Shown here piece by piece: positions 1 to 11,430 of a DNA stretch of 64,000 nt; positions within the stretch are counted from its first letter, which is position 1; every line of letters begins with the position of its first letter. The notes under the pieces were generated by a model. The model was not told where the DNA came from and did no database searches. It worked only from the letters and a program-made list of their open reading frames with translations. The DNA is taken from NCBI RefSeq assembly GCF_900115245.1, contig NZ_FOVT01000004.1, positions 1-64,000 on the forward strand. Reading direction: 5' to 3'. The position numbers were made by a program, and so were the translations under genes. The DNA comes from Mesorhizobium sp. NFR06 (lineage in GTDB: Bacteria; Pseudomonadota; Alphaproteobacteria; Rhizobiales; Rhizobiaceae).

Positions 1-1
1 T

Positions 2-1271
2 TGTTTGGACCGGGGACATCGCGAACAGGTGTGCGAGGACATCGCGAACAGTTTTGCATGCTATCGGACCAAGGTGTTGAGGTCGATGGTTTCTATTTTC
101 TGATGTCTGAACCAGGCGTCGAAGACGCCGTCGGTGGCGGTGGGGCGGAAAGCGACAGACTTTCCGGCGAAGGCCCGGCGCAAGCGTATGGTTCGGCCGA
201 GAATGGAGACGAAGCCGTGCTGCTGAACGCGGCGGATGAGATCGTCCTTGGCATATTCGAACGGCTCGACAGTTTCGCGATACTGGCGTGGCGAGGCCTG
301 GTAGCGATCGAGCGGCACGCCGCCGTCCAGCGCGTCGTGGGGACGCTGGGCGTTGTAGACGTGGCGCCACTGGTCGAATGCATCCTGAGCCTCGGCGAGA
401 TTGGCGAAGGGCGGTCCCTGCAATGCCTCGGCCTTGAGCGAACGATGGAAGCGCTCGTCCTTGCCGAGCGTCTGCGGATGGCAAGGCCGGGAGTGGCTGA
501 CGGCAATGCCAGTCTCGATCAGCCAGACGGTGAGCAAGGTGAAGTCGTTGCGGCCGCCATCGCCCCAGGGCGGGCCATTATCTGTGGCGATGCGCCATGG
601 CAGGCCATAGCGACGGAAGGCGGCGATCAGCCGGGCTTTTACGGTCTCGGTGGTCTGGTCGGCGCAGGCCGACAGCGCGATCGAGAAGCGCGAATGGTCG
701 TCGAGCACGGTAAGCGGATGCAGCCGGCCGGCGCGCAAGGCAACGTGGCCCTTGAAGTCCATCTGCCACAGGTGGTTGGGGGCGGCATGCTCGAAGCGAA
801 TGAAAGGCTGGGCTCCGCCGCCCAAAGCCCCCAGCTCGATACCGTTGCGGCGCAGGATCCCGGTGACCGTCGAAGCCGCCGGCGTGCCGATACCTTCGCG
901 GGCAAGCACCCGCGCGATCTTGCGCCCACCCCAGGCTGGATGCGCCACACGCACCGAAACGGCTGCTGCTTCCACCTCCCGCGCACTGCGTGCCGGACTC
1001 GACAGTGGTCGCCGAGACTGCTCCGCCAGGCCTGCCGCGCCTTCCATCCGATAGCGCGAAAGCAACTTGTAACCACAGGTCCGACCAATGCCGAAGCGTC
1101 GGCACAACGCGCTCACATTAGCGCCAGGCGCCAGCGCCAATCTCACGAACTCTTCTTTCTGGCTCATCACGCTTTTGGCCTCGAATGGCATCCCGAACCC
1201 CCTCGCGCAAAACGCGCAAAACTGTTCGCGATGTCCTCGCACACCTGTTCGCGATGTCCCCGGTCCAAACA
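2..1271. mobile_element. IS481-family insertion sequence, complete, 1270 bp
   Basis: The element is bounded by perfect 56-bp terminal inverted repeats at 2-57 and 1216-1271. Its ends read TG...CA, as in IS481 elements, and it contains one DDE transposase gene on the minus strand. Each terminal repeat holds two copies of a 15-mer (ggacatcgcgaacag) 23 bp apart, at 14-28 and 37-51 on the left and mirrored at 1222-1236 and 1245-1259 on the right. This is about two helical turns and probably marks paired transposase sites. The perfect identity of the ends and the intact gene suggest a recent insertion. Only one base of left flank is visible, so a target duplication cannot be checked. The right flank is a palindromic intergenic repeat. 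Confidence 0.9.
61..1191 (-). CDS. IS481 family transposase
   Basis: This is a 376-residue DDE transposase that cuts and joins the ends of the surrounding element. An N-terminal helix-turn-helix (around residues 10-45, CRRFGIGRTCGYKLL) is followed by an rve/integrase core. The core shows the catalytic acids in WQMDFKGH, TDNGPPWG and the conserved Glu of GKDERFHRSL. The frame stays open upstream to 1605, but that extension reads through the terminal repeat and into the next gene. I therefore start at the ATG at 1191; a second ATG at 1167 (MSQKEEF) matches the usual family start and may be the real one. The stop codon lies four bases inside the left terminal repeat. No frameshift or stop is seen, so the gene is probably functional. 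Confidence 0.93.
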   Translation of the reverse strand: MPFEAKSVMSQKEEFVRLALAPGANVSALCRRFGIGRTCGYKLLSRYRMEGAAGLAEQSRRPLSSPARSAREVEAAAVSVRVAHPAWGGRKIARVLAREGIGTPAASTVTGILRRNGIELGALGGGAQPFIRFEHAAPNHLWQMDFKGHVALRAGRLHPLTVLDDHSRFSIALSACADQTTETVKARLIAAFRRYGLPWRIATDNGPPWGDGGRNDFTLLTVWLIETGIAVSHSRPCHPQTLGKDERFHRSLKAEALQGPPFANLAEAQDAFDQWRHVYNAQRPHDALDGGVPLDRYQASPRQYRETVEPFEYAKDDLIRRVQQHGFVSILGRTIRLRRAFAGKSVAFRPTATDGVFDAWFRHQKIETIDLNTLVR

Positions 1272-1272
1272 C

Positions 1273-1441
1273 CCTTGTGGGAGAAGGTGGCCGCGAAGCG
1301 GCCGGATGAGGGGTGCTGGAAGGAATGAGGCACTTGGCGATCTGGCACGATGCGGCGCTGGTGGCGAACGTCAAGCTGGAATACCCCTCATCCGTCTCGG
1401 CGCTGCGCGCCGAGCCACCTTCTCCCCCTGTGGGAGAAGGA
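1273..1441. repeat. Palindromic intergenic repeat (family D)
   Basis: Two inverted arms, about 1274-1313 and 1384-1440, share the cores gggagaaggtgg and ccaccttctccc plus ggatgagggg and cccctcatcc. Each arm also contains a small GC-rich palindrome (ggccgcgaagcggcc; ctcggcgctgcgcgccgag). About 70 bp of unrelated sequence lies between the arms. A fragment of the same family (gggagaagg) appears near 45060. The IS481 element ends directly against the left arm. I see no coding capacity. Confidence 0.7.
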
Positions 1442-1454
1442 AAGGGAGCGCCCG

Positions 1455-2243
1455 CTAAAGGCGATCGGGTTTGCGGATGAAGGCGGCGCCCAGGATCGGT
1501 CCGGGCATGCCGTCCTTGCCGACGGATTGCAGCAGCACCGCGCAGCCGCCCTTCTTGGCGATTTCGGTCATCGGCAATTCGTAGCGCTGCGCCTTGCCGT
1601 GCCACATGCCGGCGATCTGGATGTCGGAAACGGCGTTCCAGTAGGTCAGGCTGCGGCCGCTGTTCTCGCCCTGGCCGATCTTCACCATCTGCGGCGGATC
1701 GAAATAGACGATCACAACATGGGCGTCGGCCGGACCGTTGCCGGCGTCGCCGGCATCGATCATGACGCGGTCGCTGGTGCGGCTCACCTTGATGCCGACG
1801 CGCATGCCCTCGCCGGTCCTGTCCATCCGGGCCAGCGCACCGTCGACATCCTTGCGGCTGGCGCCGTTGACGTGACTGCGGCCGTTGATGACGGCTTGCG
1901 GGGTGTAGACCGAGCGGCTGCCGAAGGCGCGCATATAGTCATATTGGCGCTCGGTGTTTTCCTTGGTGCTCAGCGTGTCCTGCCAGCCGAGATAGTCCCA
2001 GTAATTGACGTGGTAGGCGAGCGCGATGATGTCGTCCTTGCCGGCAAGCTCGGCGAAGAACACGTCGGCCGGCGGACAGGAACTGCAGCCCTGGCTGGTG
2101 AACAGTTCGACCACGCCCAAAGGTTTTTCGCTTTGAGCCTTGCTGGTCACGGCCTTCTCAGGCTCGGCTGCAAGGCCCACGCCGCCCAACGCCGTAAGGG
2201 CCAGCGCCACTGCCGCAAGCCGCAATCGTCCTCGAGATGCCAT
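1455..2243 (-). CDS. DUF1223 family secreted thioredoxin-fold protein
   Basis: The 262-residue protein has an N-terminal signal peptide (hydrophobic stretch LAAVALALTALGGVGLAA), so it is probably periplasmic. After it comes VELFTSQGCSSCPPAD, the hallmark CxxC-containing start of DUF1223, a thioredoxin-fold family of unknown role common in rhizobia. The sequence matches the family over its whole length (YHVNYWDYLGWQDTLST; YTPQAVINGR). A redox function is inferred from the CSSC motif only. It is a single gene, transcribed away from the ceramidase-like gene; the two start regions share the roughly 180-bp spacer 2244-2426. Confidence 0.88.
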   Translation of the reverse strand: MASRGRLRLAAVALALTALGGVGLAAEPEKAVTSKAQSEKPLGVVELFTSQGCSSCPPADVFFAELAGKDDIIALAYHVNYWDYLGWQDTLSTKENTERQYDYMRAFGSRSVYTPQAVINGRSHVNGASRKDVDGALARMDRTGEGMRVGIKVSRTSDRVMIDAGDAGNGPADAHVVIVYFDPPQMVKIGQGENSGRSLTYWNAVSDIQIAGMWHGKAQRYELPMTEIAKKGGCAVLLQSVGKDGMPGPILGAAFIRKPDRL

Positions 2244-2426
2244 GACTTTTCCAATTCCCGCCGGTGACGCCGGCCTTGTTCTGATTGCTAAAATATGTGG
2301 CAGAAGCGACAGTCAACGGGAAGTCACGTTGCGGTGAAATTTGCTGTTGCAACCGCAGGTAAGGCCGCAATAGGAGAGGCCATTGCATTTCAAGGCGCGG
2401 TTCGATTCGGCGGCGGCATCCTCATC

Positions 2427-3141
2427 ATGTGGCAAACTTTCCTGACCCCGGTCGATCTCTATTACGAACGGACCGGACCTGGACTTTGGGCCGAGCCGGC
2501 TAATGCTTTGACCAATCTGGCTTTCATTGCCGTGGGACTGTGGGCGTCTTGCTGGTTCGGCGACACGAGGCCGGCAGCTTCGCAGAAGTTCTGGCCTGGT
2601 GGGTGGCGGCGATCGGCATTGGCTCGACCGTGTTCCACACCTTCGCCACCAAGGGCACGATCTGGGCCGACATCCTGCCGATCGCCGGCTTCACGCTCGC
2701 CCACACGCTGTTCAACCTGCGTCGCTTCCTCGGCATGGAATGGGGCAAGGCGATGCTCGTCTTCGTCGTCTTCTACGCCATCGCCGGCCTGATCACCTTT
2801 GCCGTGCCGGACTGGCTGCACCAGGCGCGTCGAACGGCACGACCAATTACCTGCCGCCGTTCCTGGCGCTCGCCGTCTTCGGGGTGTGGGTGGCGGCCAG
2901 CGGCAACCGGGCCGGCTGGTACAATCTGACCGGATCGGCAATCTTCGTGGTTTCGGTCATCTGCCGGATGATCGACCCGCTGGTCTGCGCCGGCTTTCCG
3001 CTCGGCACGCATTTCCTCTGGCACATTTTCAATGCGCTGATGCTTGCCGTGCTGCTGGCGGCGACGACGCGGTTCGGAGCCGAAGGCAAGGCAGTAGGCA
3101 GTAGGTACTCCGTTCCCTACTGCCTACTGCCTAAGCCCTAA
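2427..3141 (+). pseudogene. Ceramidase-like membrane protein, disrupted by two frameshifts
   Basis: Three consecutive reading frames together encode one multi-span membrane protein of the alkaline ceramidase/CREST-like family. Frame 1 begins at ATG 2427 (MWQTFLTPVDLYYERTGPG) and runs to about 2540. Frame 2 runs from there to about 2828 and carries GSTVFHTFATKGTIWADI. Frame 3 runs to the stop at 3139-3141 and carries DPLVCAGFPLGTHFLWH. The His and Asp motifs (STVFHT, GTHFLWH) fit the metal site of the family. Both shifts are of the single-base-deletion type: one in the G run at 2542-2544, the other in caggcgcgtcg near 2825. This could be a decaying gene or sequencing error. The last residues read through a small hairpin repeat. 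Confidence 0.75.
3089..3132. repeat. Heptamer-based hairpin (family F)
   Basis: Arms at 3089-3105 and 3116-3132 are perfect inverted repeats built from two GCAGTAG-like heptamers each, with a 10-bp loop. The hairpin overlaps the end of the ceramidase-like frame. It lies 22 bp beyond the acnA stop, so it could work as a terminator for either strand. The element at 26135-26232 has the same design. Confidence 0.75.
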
Positions 3142-3154
3142 TCCCTGGCTGCTG

Positions 3155-5845
<2,691 letters not shown>

Positions 5846-6129
5846 GGCGATCCGTCCTTGTCTGTTCAGCCTGAAAGGGAACGGACGCCGTTGGCATGCA
5901 ATCACGCGCAAAGGTGCGGGTACGGCCATTTCCGCTGTCCGCTCCCAAGCAACCCGAGCCGTTCAAGGCGGCGCGTGCGCTGGTTCGGCGCTAATCCTGT
6001 TCCCGCGCCGACCGCTGGCACGGATGAACCGCATATAGAGAATTTCCTGGAATAGTTCTAGACAGTCGAAGGACGAATTTGCGTGAGCCGGGGACGGGCG
6101 CGCAACAGTGCTTTCGGGACGGGCAAAGA

Positions 6130-6738
6130 ATGCGGCTGATCGCCGAAAATTTGGGCGGCGAGCGCGGCGGCGAGACGGTTTTTTCCAACATCGGCTTCGC
6201 GCTTGAAAAAAGCGAGGCGCTCATCGTCACCGGACCGAACGGCGCGGGCAAATCGACGCTGCTCAGGGTGGTCGCCGGATTGCTGCCGGCGGCTGGGGGC
6301 AAAGTGCTTGTCGAAGGCGGCGGCGAGGCTTTCCCGACGGTTGCCTCGGCATCGCACTATCTCGGCCATCTCAATGCGATGAAGACGGCGCTCAGCGTCG
6401 AGGAGAACCTCGGCTTCTGGCGCGCCTTCCAGGGCGAACCGGCGCTGAGCGTCGAGGAGGCGCTGGAGAAAGTGGCGCTTGGCGGGCTTGGGCATCTGCC
6501 GTTAGGCTACCTCTCGACCGGGCAAAGACGGCGCGCGTCGATTGCGAAGCTTCTGGTCAGCCGCCGGCCGGTCTGGCTGCTCGACGAGCCGACGGCTGGG
6601 CTGGACAAGGCGTCGGAGGAGCGGTTCGCGGGGCTGATGCGCGGGCATCTGCAGGATGGAGGGATCGTGGTGGCGGCGACGCACCTGCCGCTGGGGATCG
6701 AGGGGGCGAAGGCGTTGCAAATGGCGGTAGGGCTTTGA
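6130..6738 (+). CDS. ccmA: Heme exporter ATP-binding protein CcmA
   Basis: This is the ATPase of the CcmABCD complex, which releases haem-loaded CcmE during cytochrome c maturation on the periplasmic side of the inner membrane. It has 202 residues, the family length. Visible motifs are Walker A GPNGAGKST (about residues 36-44), the signature LSTGQRRRASIAKLL and Walker B PVWLLDEPTAGLD. The ATG at 6130 (MRLIAENL) is chosen over an upstream in-frame start at 6079 because it matches the family N-terminus. It is the first gene of a ccm cluster. A 160-bp repeat element separates it from ccmB, so the operon may depend on readthrough. Confidence 0.95.
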   Translation: MRLIAENLGGERGGETVFSNIGFALEKSEALIVTGPNGAGKSTLLRVVAGLLPAAGGKVLVEGGGEAFPTVASASHYLGHLNAMKTALSVEENLGFWRAFQGEPALSVEEALEKVALGGLGHLPLGYLSTGQRRRASIAKLLVSRRPVWLLDEPTAGLDKASEERFAGLMRGHLQDGGIVVAATHLPLGIEGAKALQMAVGL

Positions 6739-6753
6739 TGTCGATGCTCTACG

Positions 6754-6913
6754 GCGCCCTCCTCTGGCCTGCCGGCCATCTCCCCCACAAGGGGGGAGAT
6801 CAGACGCCGCTGGCGGTTTCGCCAACTAACAGCGTCGGACGATTCGGCGGGGCGCCGAAACAGCCAACCTCCCCCCTTGTAGGGGAGATGTCCGGCAGGA
6901 CAGAGGGGGGCGC
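6754..6913. repeat. Palindromic intergenic element (family A, copy 1)
   Basis: A 160-bp element with inverted ends (gcgccctcctctggcctg... and ...caggacagaggggggcgc) and an inner inverted pair based on ccatctcccccac / ggggagatg. It lies between ccmA and ccmB. Related copies are at 43313-43486, 54038-54246 and 54939-55103, with a half copy near 21577-21630. The central 60-70 bp differ between copies while the ends are conserved. Confidence 0.85.
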
Positions 6914-6949
6914 GAAGGAACGCCTACCTAAAAGAGGGGCCGCCTCATA

Positions 6950-7615
6950 ATGTGGTCCCTCTTCCTGCGCGATATCCGCCTTTCGATCCGCGCCGGCGGC
7001 GGGGCGCTGATCGGCGTTATTTTCTTCCTGGCGGTGATCGTTACCATCCCGTTTGGCGTCGGCCCCGATCTCAACCTTCTGTCTCGCATCGGCCCTGCGA
7101 TCCTGTGGATCGCCGCTCTGCTCGCCTGCCTGCTCGGCCTCGACCGGCTGTTCCAGGCCGATCGCGAGGACGGCTCGCTCGACCTGCTGGTGCTCAACAG
7201 CGACCGCCACATCTTGGCGCTGACGGTGCTGATGAAGTGCCTGGCGCACTGGACGGGCAGCGTGCTGCCGCTGGTCGTCGCCGCACCCTTGCTCGGCCTG
7301 TTCATGAACATGGAGCCGTTGGGCATCGGCGCCACGGCGCTGACGCTTCTCATAGGCACGCCGGCGATCACTTTCATCGGTGCCGCAGGCGCAGCAGTGG
7401 CGGTGGCGCTGCCGCGCGGCGGGCTGCTGATCTCGGTGCTGGTGCTGCCGCTCACCATTCCGGTGCTGATTTTCGGTGTTTCGGCCAGCTACGGCGCCGT
7501 CGCCAATCCGGCGCCGTTCCTGCAGCCCTTCCTCATTCTTGCCGCGCTGACGTTGTTTCTTGCCGTGCTCGGCCCGCTGGCGGCGGCACTGGCACTGCGG
7601 CACGGGACGGATTAG
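6950..7615 (+). CDS. ccmB: Heme exporter membrane protein CcmB
   Basis: This is the membrane subunit paired with CcmA in cytochrome c biogenesis. It has 221 residues, the family length, with about six hydrophobic helices. The N-terminus MWSLFLRDIRLSIRAGGGA and the block LFQADREDGSLDLLVLN are typical of CcmB. Downstream one expects ccmC. Instead a 142-bp repeat begins at the stop codon, and the next recognisable gene is ccmD. Confidence 0.95.
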   Translation: MWSLFLRDIRLSIRAGGGALIGVIFFLAVIVTIPFGVGPDLNLLSRIGPAILWIAALLACLLGLDRLFQADREDGSLDLLVLNSDRHILALTVLMKCLAHWTGSVLPLVVAAPLLGLFMNMEPLGIGATALTLLIGTPAITFIGAAGAAVAVALPRGGLLISVLVLPLTIPVLIFGVSASYGAVANPAPFLQPFLILAALTLFLAVLGPLAAALALRHGTD

Positions 7616-7756
7616 GGTCTGTCGAGATTCAGGTGATGCCGGCCTGCAAATGGCGGCTTCCTGCGCTTCCGGTGCTCACGTACGAAAAGTACGCTCCGCT
7701 CCGGTTCTCGGAATCCACCATTTTCGGCTCGGCCTGACCTGAATCTCAACAGACCC
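7615..7756. repeat. 142-bp long-hairpin repeat (family C, copy 1)
   Basis: The ends are inverted: gggtctgtcgagattcaggt at the left and acctgaatctcaacagaccc at the right. The centre holds a second small palindrome around cgtacgaaaagtacg. A second copy of identical length is at 19581-19722. There the outer bases differ (gggtatg) but still pair with each other (catac cc). The element starts on the last base of the ccmB stop codon and occupies the place where ccmC would begin. Confidence 0.85.
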
Positions 7757-7885
7757 CTGAGGCGACGAGGACGTTCACTGCGGCACCGCGGCAAATTGCG
7801 GGCCGTTAGGTGTTAGGTTAAGGGAAGACATGATCGAACAGACTGGCATGGCAGGCTTGAAGCGTGCGACCGGAGAGCGGCCGAT

Positions 7886-8053
7886 ATGAGCGCGCACGCC
7901 CTCTTCGTCACCGCCGCCTATGCCATCACGGCCGTCGTGCTGGCCGGGCTGATCGGCTGGATCCTGCTCGACCAGCGGGCCCGCAAGCGCGAGCTCGCGG
8001 CGCTTCAAGCCGCCGGCGTGCGGCGGCGCTCCGACAAGGCCGTCAAATCATGA
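7886..8053 (+). CDS. ccmD: Heme exporter protein CcmD
   Basis: A 55-residue single-span membrane protein, MSAHALFVTAAYAITAVVLA at the N-terminus, followed by a basic cytoplasmic tail (LLDQRARKRELAAL). This layout is typical of CcmD, which stabilises the CcmABC-CcmE complex. Its stop codon overlaps the ccmG start (ATGA at 8050-8053), so the two are translationally coupled. Identification rests on size, topology and position before ccmG. Confidence 0.85.
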   Translation: MSAHALFVTAAYAITAVVLAGLIGWILLDQRARKRELAALQAAGVRRRSDKAVKS

Positions 8054-8628
8054 GCATGGAAAGCGAAGTTCCGGCGCCGCGCCGCCGCCTGTTCGTGCTT
8101 CTGCCGCTGCTGGTGTTCCTGGGGCTGGCGGGGCTGTTCCTGTCGCAGCTTCTCTCGGGCCGCGACGCCTCGGAAATCCCTTCGGCCTTGATCGGCCTGC
8201 CGGCGCCGCAGACCAACCTGCCGCCGCTCGAAGGGGTGAGCCTGCCGGGGCTGGATTCGAAAAACTTCGCCGGCAAGGTGACGCTGGTCAACGTGTTCGC
8301 GTCGTGGTGCGCGCCGTGCCGCGAAGAGCATCCGGTGCTGCTCGGCCTGTCGCAGGACAAGCGCTTCACGCTTGCCGCGCTGAACTATAAGGATGAAGCG
8401 GAAAATGCCCGCCGCTTCCTCGGCGATCTCGGCAATCCGTATCAGGCCATCGGCGTCGACCCTGGCGGACGCGCGGCGATCGATTGGGGCGTCTATGGCG
8501 TGCCGGAGACCTTCGTCATCGGCAAGGACGGCAGAATAGCCTACAAGCATGTCGGGCCGCTGACGGCGGAATCGGTGCGGTACCTGCTGCTGCCGCAGGT
8601 CGAGAAGGCACTCGCGGCGCCAGGCTAA
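8050..8628 (+). CDS. ccmG: Thiol:disulfide interchange protein CcmG/DsbE
   Basis: A membrane-anchored periplasmic thioredoxin that keeps apocytochrome c haem-binding cysteines reduced. It has 192 residues. A single N-terminal transmembrane segment (LFVLLPLLVFLGLAGLFL) is followed by a thioredoxin fold with the active site ASWCAPCREEHP and the conserved cis-Pro loop YGVPETFVIG. The start at 8050 overlaps the end of ccmD. It closes the ccm cluster and is followed by an inverted-repeat element. Confidence 0.94.
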   Translation: MSMESEVPAPRRRLFVLLPLLVFLGLAGLFLSQLLSGRDASEIPSALIGLPAPQTNLPPLEGVSLPGLDSKNFAGKVTLVNVFASWCAPCREEHPVLLGLSQDKRFTLAALNYKDEAENARRFLGDLGNPYQAIGVDPGGRAAIDWGVYGVPETFVIGKDGRIAYKHVGPLTAESVRYLLLPQVEKALAAPG

Positions 8629-8642
8629 GGCGACCTCCTTTA

Positions 8643-8854
8643 AGTCGTCATTCCAGGGCGAAGCAAGGAGCGGAGCGACGCGGCGCAGACCCTGGAATCC
8701 ATTCCGTGACGTTGACCGAAGAATGAGACGGTCCAGGATAGACGCGCGACCAGTGTGCGGAATCACAGACCCGCACCGCTGCGGCGCTCCAAAGTCACGG
8801 CATGGATCCCTGGGTCTTCGCGCCGCTTCGCGTCGCTACGCCCAAGGACGAAGG
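8643..8854. repeat. REPIN-like inverted hairpin doublet (family B, copy 1)
   Basis: Two arms face each other. The left arm, about 8645-8711, forms a hairpin with stem attccaggg/ccctggaat and ends in ccattccgtgac. The right arm, about 8794-8854, begins gtcacggcatgg and returns through cctgggtcttcgcg to the outer end. About 80 bp of variable sequence lies between them. Other copies are at 10691-10858, 21044-21558, 34901-35060, 40983-41193 and 57077-57262, with a lone arm at 41245-41300. Confidence 0.85.
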
Positions 8855-8875
8855 TGACAGGTCGTCCCGAAAAAC

Positions 8876-9040
8876 TCAGCCGTAGATCTGCTTGCGGACC
8901 TGGTAGAGCATCTCGGAACGGTCGGCGCGCAGATCAGCGAGATCGCGGCCCGACAGGTTCTCGATTTCGGCGACGAGACGGTTGTAGTGGCGGCGCTTGG
9001 CCATGCTGGCGCGGGCGCGGGAGACGAGGTTGTCGAACAT
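8876..9040 (-). CDS. DUF1127 domain-containing small protein
   Basis: A 54-residue basic protein, MFDNLVSRARASMAKRRHYN at the start, then the DUF1127 core NLSGRDLADLRADRSEM. Small DUF1127 proteins are abundant in rhizobia. Some act in phosphate and carbon metabolism through RNA binding, but nothing here fixes the role. The ATG at 9040 follows ggagccctgtcacc on the minus strand. The reading frame continues upstream to 9145, but that extension has no family match. Confidence 0.85.
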   Translation of the reverse strand: MFDNLVSRARASMAKRRHYNRLVAEIENLSGRDLADLRADRSEMLYQVRKQIYG

Positions 9041-9334
9041 GGTGACAGGGCTCCTTCTATGCCGCATTGGCGCGGCCGGTTGTTCCTCCCTGGCGATTGC
9101 CAGCATGACATAGGAATGGTGCGATGCAAAAGAAAGATGTTGCAATGCACCATTGCAGCCAGCGCATAGCCGGTTAACCGAAGCCTAAAGGCCCATACGC
9201 CGCACGCGGAGCCCGCACCGACCGCGCTTCACGCGATTCTCATCCGTTTTGTCTTACAAATTGCGGGGACCACGTCTTGCCAGATCGGTTAGGGGCTGGC
9301 TTGATCCACCGTCACGTGATGCCGGGAGGAATGC

Positions 9335-10255
<921 letters not shown>

Positions 10256-10414
10256 GGCTGCTGCAGGCGCTTCTCTGGCCTCTGCTGGCCTTTCTGCGCA
10301 TCCCCGCAGCGCCCGCCGCGCTGCGGTTCCCGCAACCACCGCCATCCGATTTGCCGGAGCAAATTGCCAAACCGTCGCCTGACCTCAACCGGCAGAACCC
10401 AAGGGGAGGACATC

Positions 10415-10621
10415 ATGCCATTCGTCAACATCCGCATCGTCAAGGAAGTGATCGCTGCCGATCCGGCCGGCAAGAAGGCTGACATCGCCAGGAAGGTGAC
10501 CTCGGCCATCATGGAGGCCACCGGGCTCGGCAATGACGACGTCTGGGTGGTGTTCGAGGAGGTCAATGCCCGCGACTGGTATGTCGGCAAGACCGATGTC
10601 GAGACGCGGAGGAAGGGGTAG
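10415..10621 (+). CDS. 4-oxalocrotonate tautomerase family protein
   Basis: A 68-residue protein starting MPFVNIRIVKE, so removal of Met exposes the catalytic Pro1 of the family. Length and fold (beta-alpha-beta, with VWVVFEEVNARDWYVG) match small 4-OT-like tautomerases, which keto-enol tautomerise unsaturated oxo acids as hexamers. A strong ribosome-binding site, ggggagga, precedes the ATG and rules out the upstream in-frame start at 10364. It lies downstream of the gluconolactonase-like gene and may act on a related catabolic intermediate (inference). Confidence 0.9.
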   Translation: MPFVNIRIVKEVIAADPAGKKADIARKVTSAIMEATGLGNDDVWVVFEEVNARDWYVGKTDVETRRKG

Positions 10622-10690
10622 CTGCTGCAACGCTAGGGTAGGGGCGCGCCCCTTCGGCAAGGTCAGGGCATGGCAGCGCCCCTTCCATTC

Positions 10691-10858
10691 GTGATCCTCG
10701 GGCTTGACCGGCTTGACCCCGAGGATCCATTCCGTGACGTGCGACATAGAGTGCAGCGATGCAGAATTCCGTAACCGTTGCAACGCCTTAGCGTAACGGC
10801 ATGGATCGTAGGGTCTTCGCGCGTCGCTTCGCTCCTTGCTCCGCCCTAGGATGGCGAC
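10691..10858. repeat. REPIN-like inverted hairpin doublet (family B, copy 2)
   Basis: The left arm (gatcctcggg...cccgaggatccattccgtgac) is a hairpin with a diverged loop. The right arm (gtaacggcatggatcgtaggg...cctaggatggcgac) keeps the family core gcgtcgcttcgctccttgct. The element ends one base before the stop codon of the convergent flavoprotein gene. Confidence 0.8.
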
Positions 10859-10859
10859 G

Positions 10860-11396
10860 TTATATTTGCCCACCAATAAAACCAGCGAAAGCCTGCACCG
10901 CCTCGCGCATCGCCCGCCGGTTCGCGTCCTCGCTTAGGATGGCCTCCACCTCCGCCGGCTTCTTCCCCAGCAGCGCAATCTCCAGCGCCGTCTCCTCATA
11001 CATCGCGAACGACATGGTCCGCATGATCTCGGCAAGCGCTGCCCGCGCATAGAGCGAACGCGGCGAGGCGTGCACCAGCATCGCCGGCTTGCCGACGGCA
11101 GCGTCGCGCGAGACCAGCCAGTCCAGCGCATTCTTCATGCCGCCGGGCACGCCATGGGCATATTCGGGGCAAGAGACGATGACGCCGTCCGCGCGGGTCA
11201 TGGCGTCGACCAGCTCTGCGGCTTCGGGCGGCGTACGCTCGCCCTCGTTGTCGGGATTGAAGATAGGCAGCCGGCCCAGTCCGTCATAAACCTCGACGCG
11301 GCAGTTCGCGGGCACGTTGGCGGCCAAAGCCGCCACCAAGGCCGAATTGGTGGAGGCGGCGCGCAGGCTGCCCGATATGGCGATGATCTCGATCAA
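10860..11396 (-). CDS. NAD(P)H-dependent FMN reductase
   Basis: A 178-residue flavodoxin-fold protein of the NADPH-dependent FMN/quinone/chromate reductase family. The FMN-binding loop is IIAISGSLRAASTNSALVAA, followed by the family motif SCPEYAHGVPGGMKNALDWL. No ATG precedes the essential first strand; the best start is TTG at 11396 (LIEIIAISGS), without an obvious ribosome-binding site. It overlaps no neighbour and ends beside a family B repeat. The physiological acceptor cannot be told from sequence. Confidence 0.85.
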   Translation of the reverse strand: MIEIIAISGSLRAASTNSALVAALAANVPANCRVEVYDGLGRLPIFNPDNEGERTPPEAAELVDAMTRADGVIVSCPEYAHGVPGGMKNALDWLVSRDAAVGKPAMLVHASPRSLYARAALAEIMRTMSFAMYEETALEIALLGKKPAEVEAILSEDANRRAMREAVQAFAGFIGGQI

Positions 11397-11430
11397 GGGA
11401 GCCGGACGAAGAGTGAGTCGTCCAGAAAGC

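Noticed and set aside
1192..1605. N-terminal extension of the IS481 transposase to 1605
   Set aside because: The extension translates the terminal repeat, the family D repeat and the start of the DUF1223 gene in another frame. The family start fits 1191 or 1167.
7830..7889. 19-codon open frame between the family C repeat and ccmD as a ccmC remnant
   Set aside because: The peptide (MIEQTGMAGLKRATGERPI) shows no similarity in pattern to CcmC and no helices.
8643..8854. Family B hairpins as ordinary intrinsic terminators
   Set aside because: The stems are not followed by T tracts, the arms come in inverted pairs, and the same sequence recurs at six places, so they are repeat elements first.
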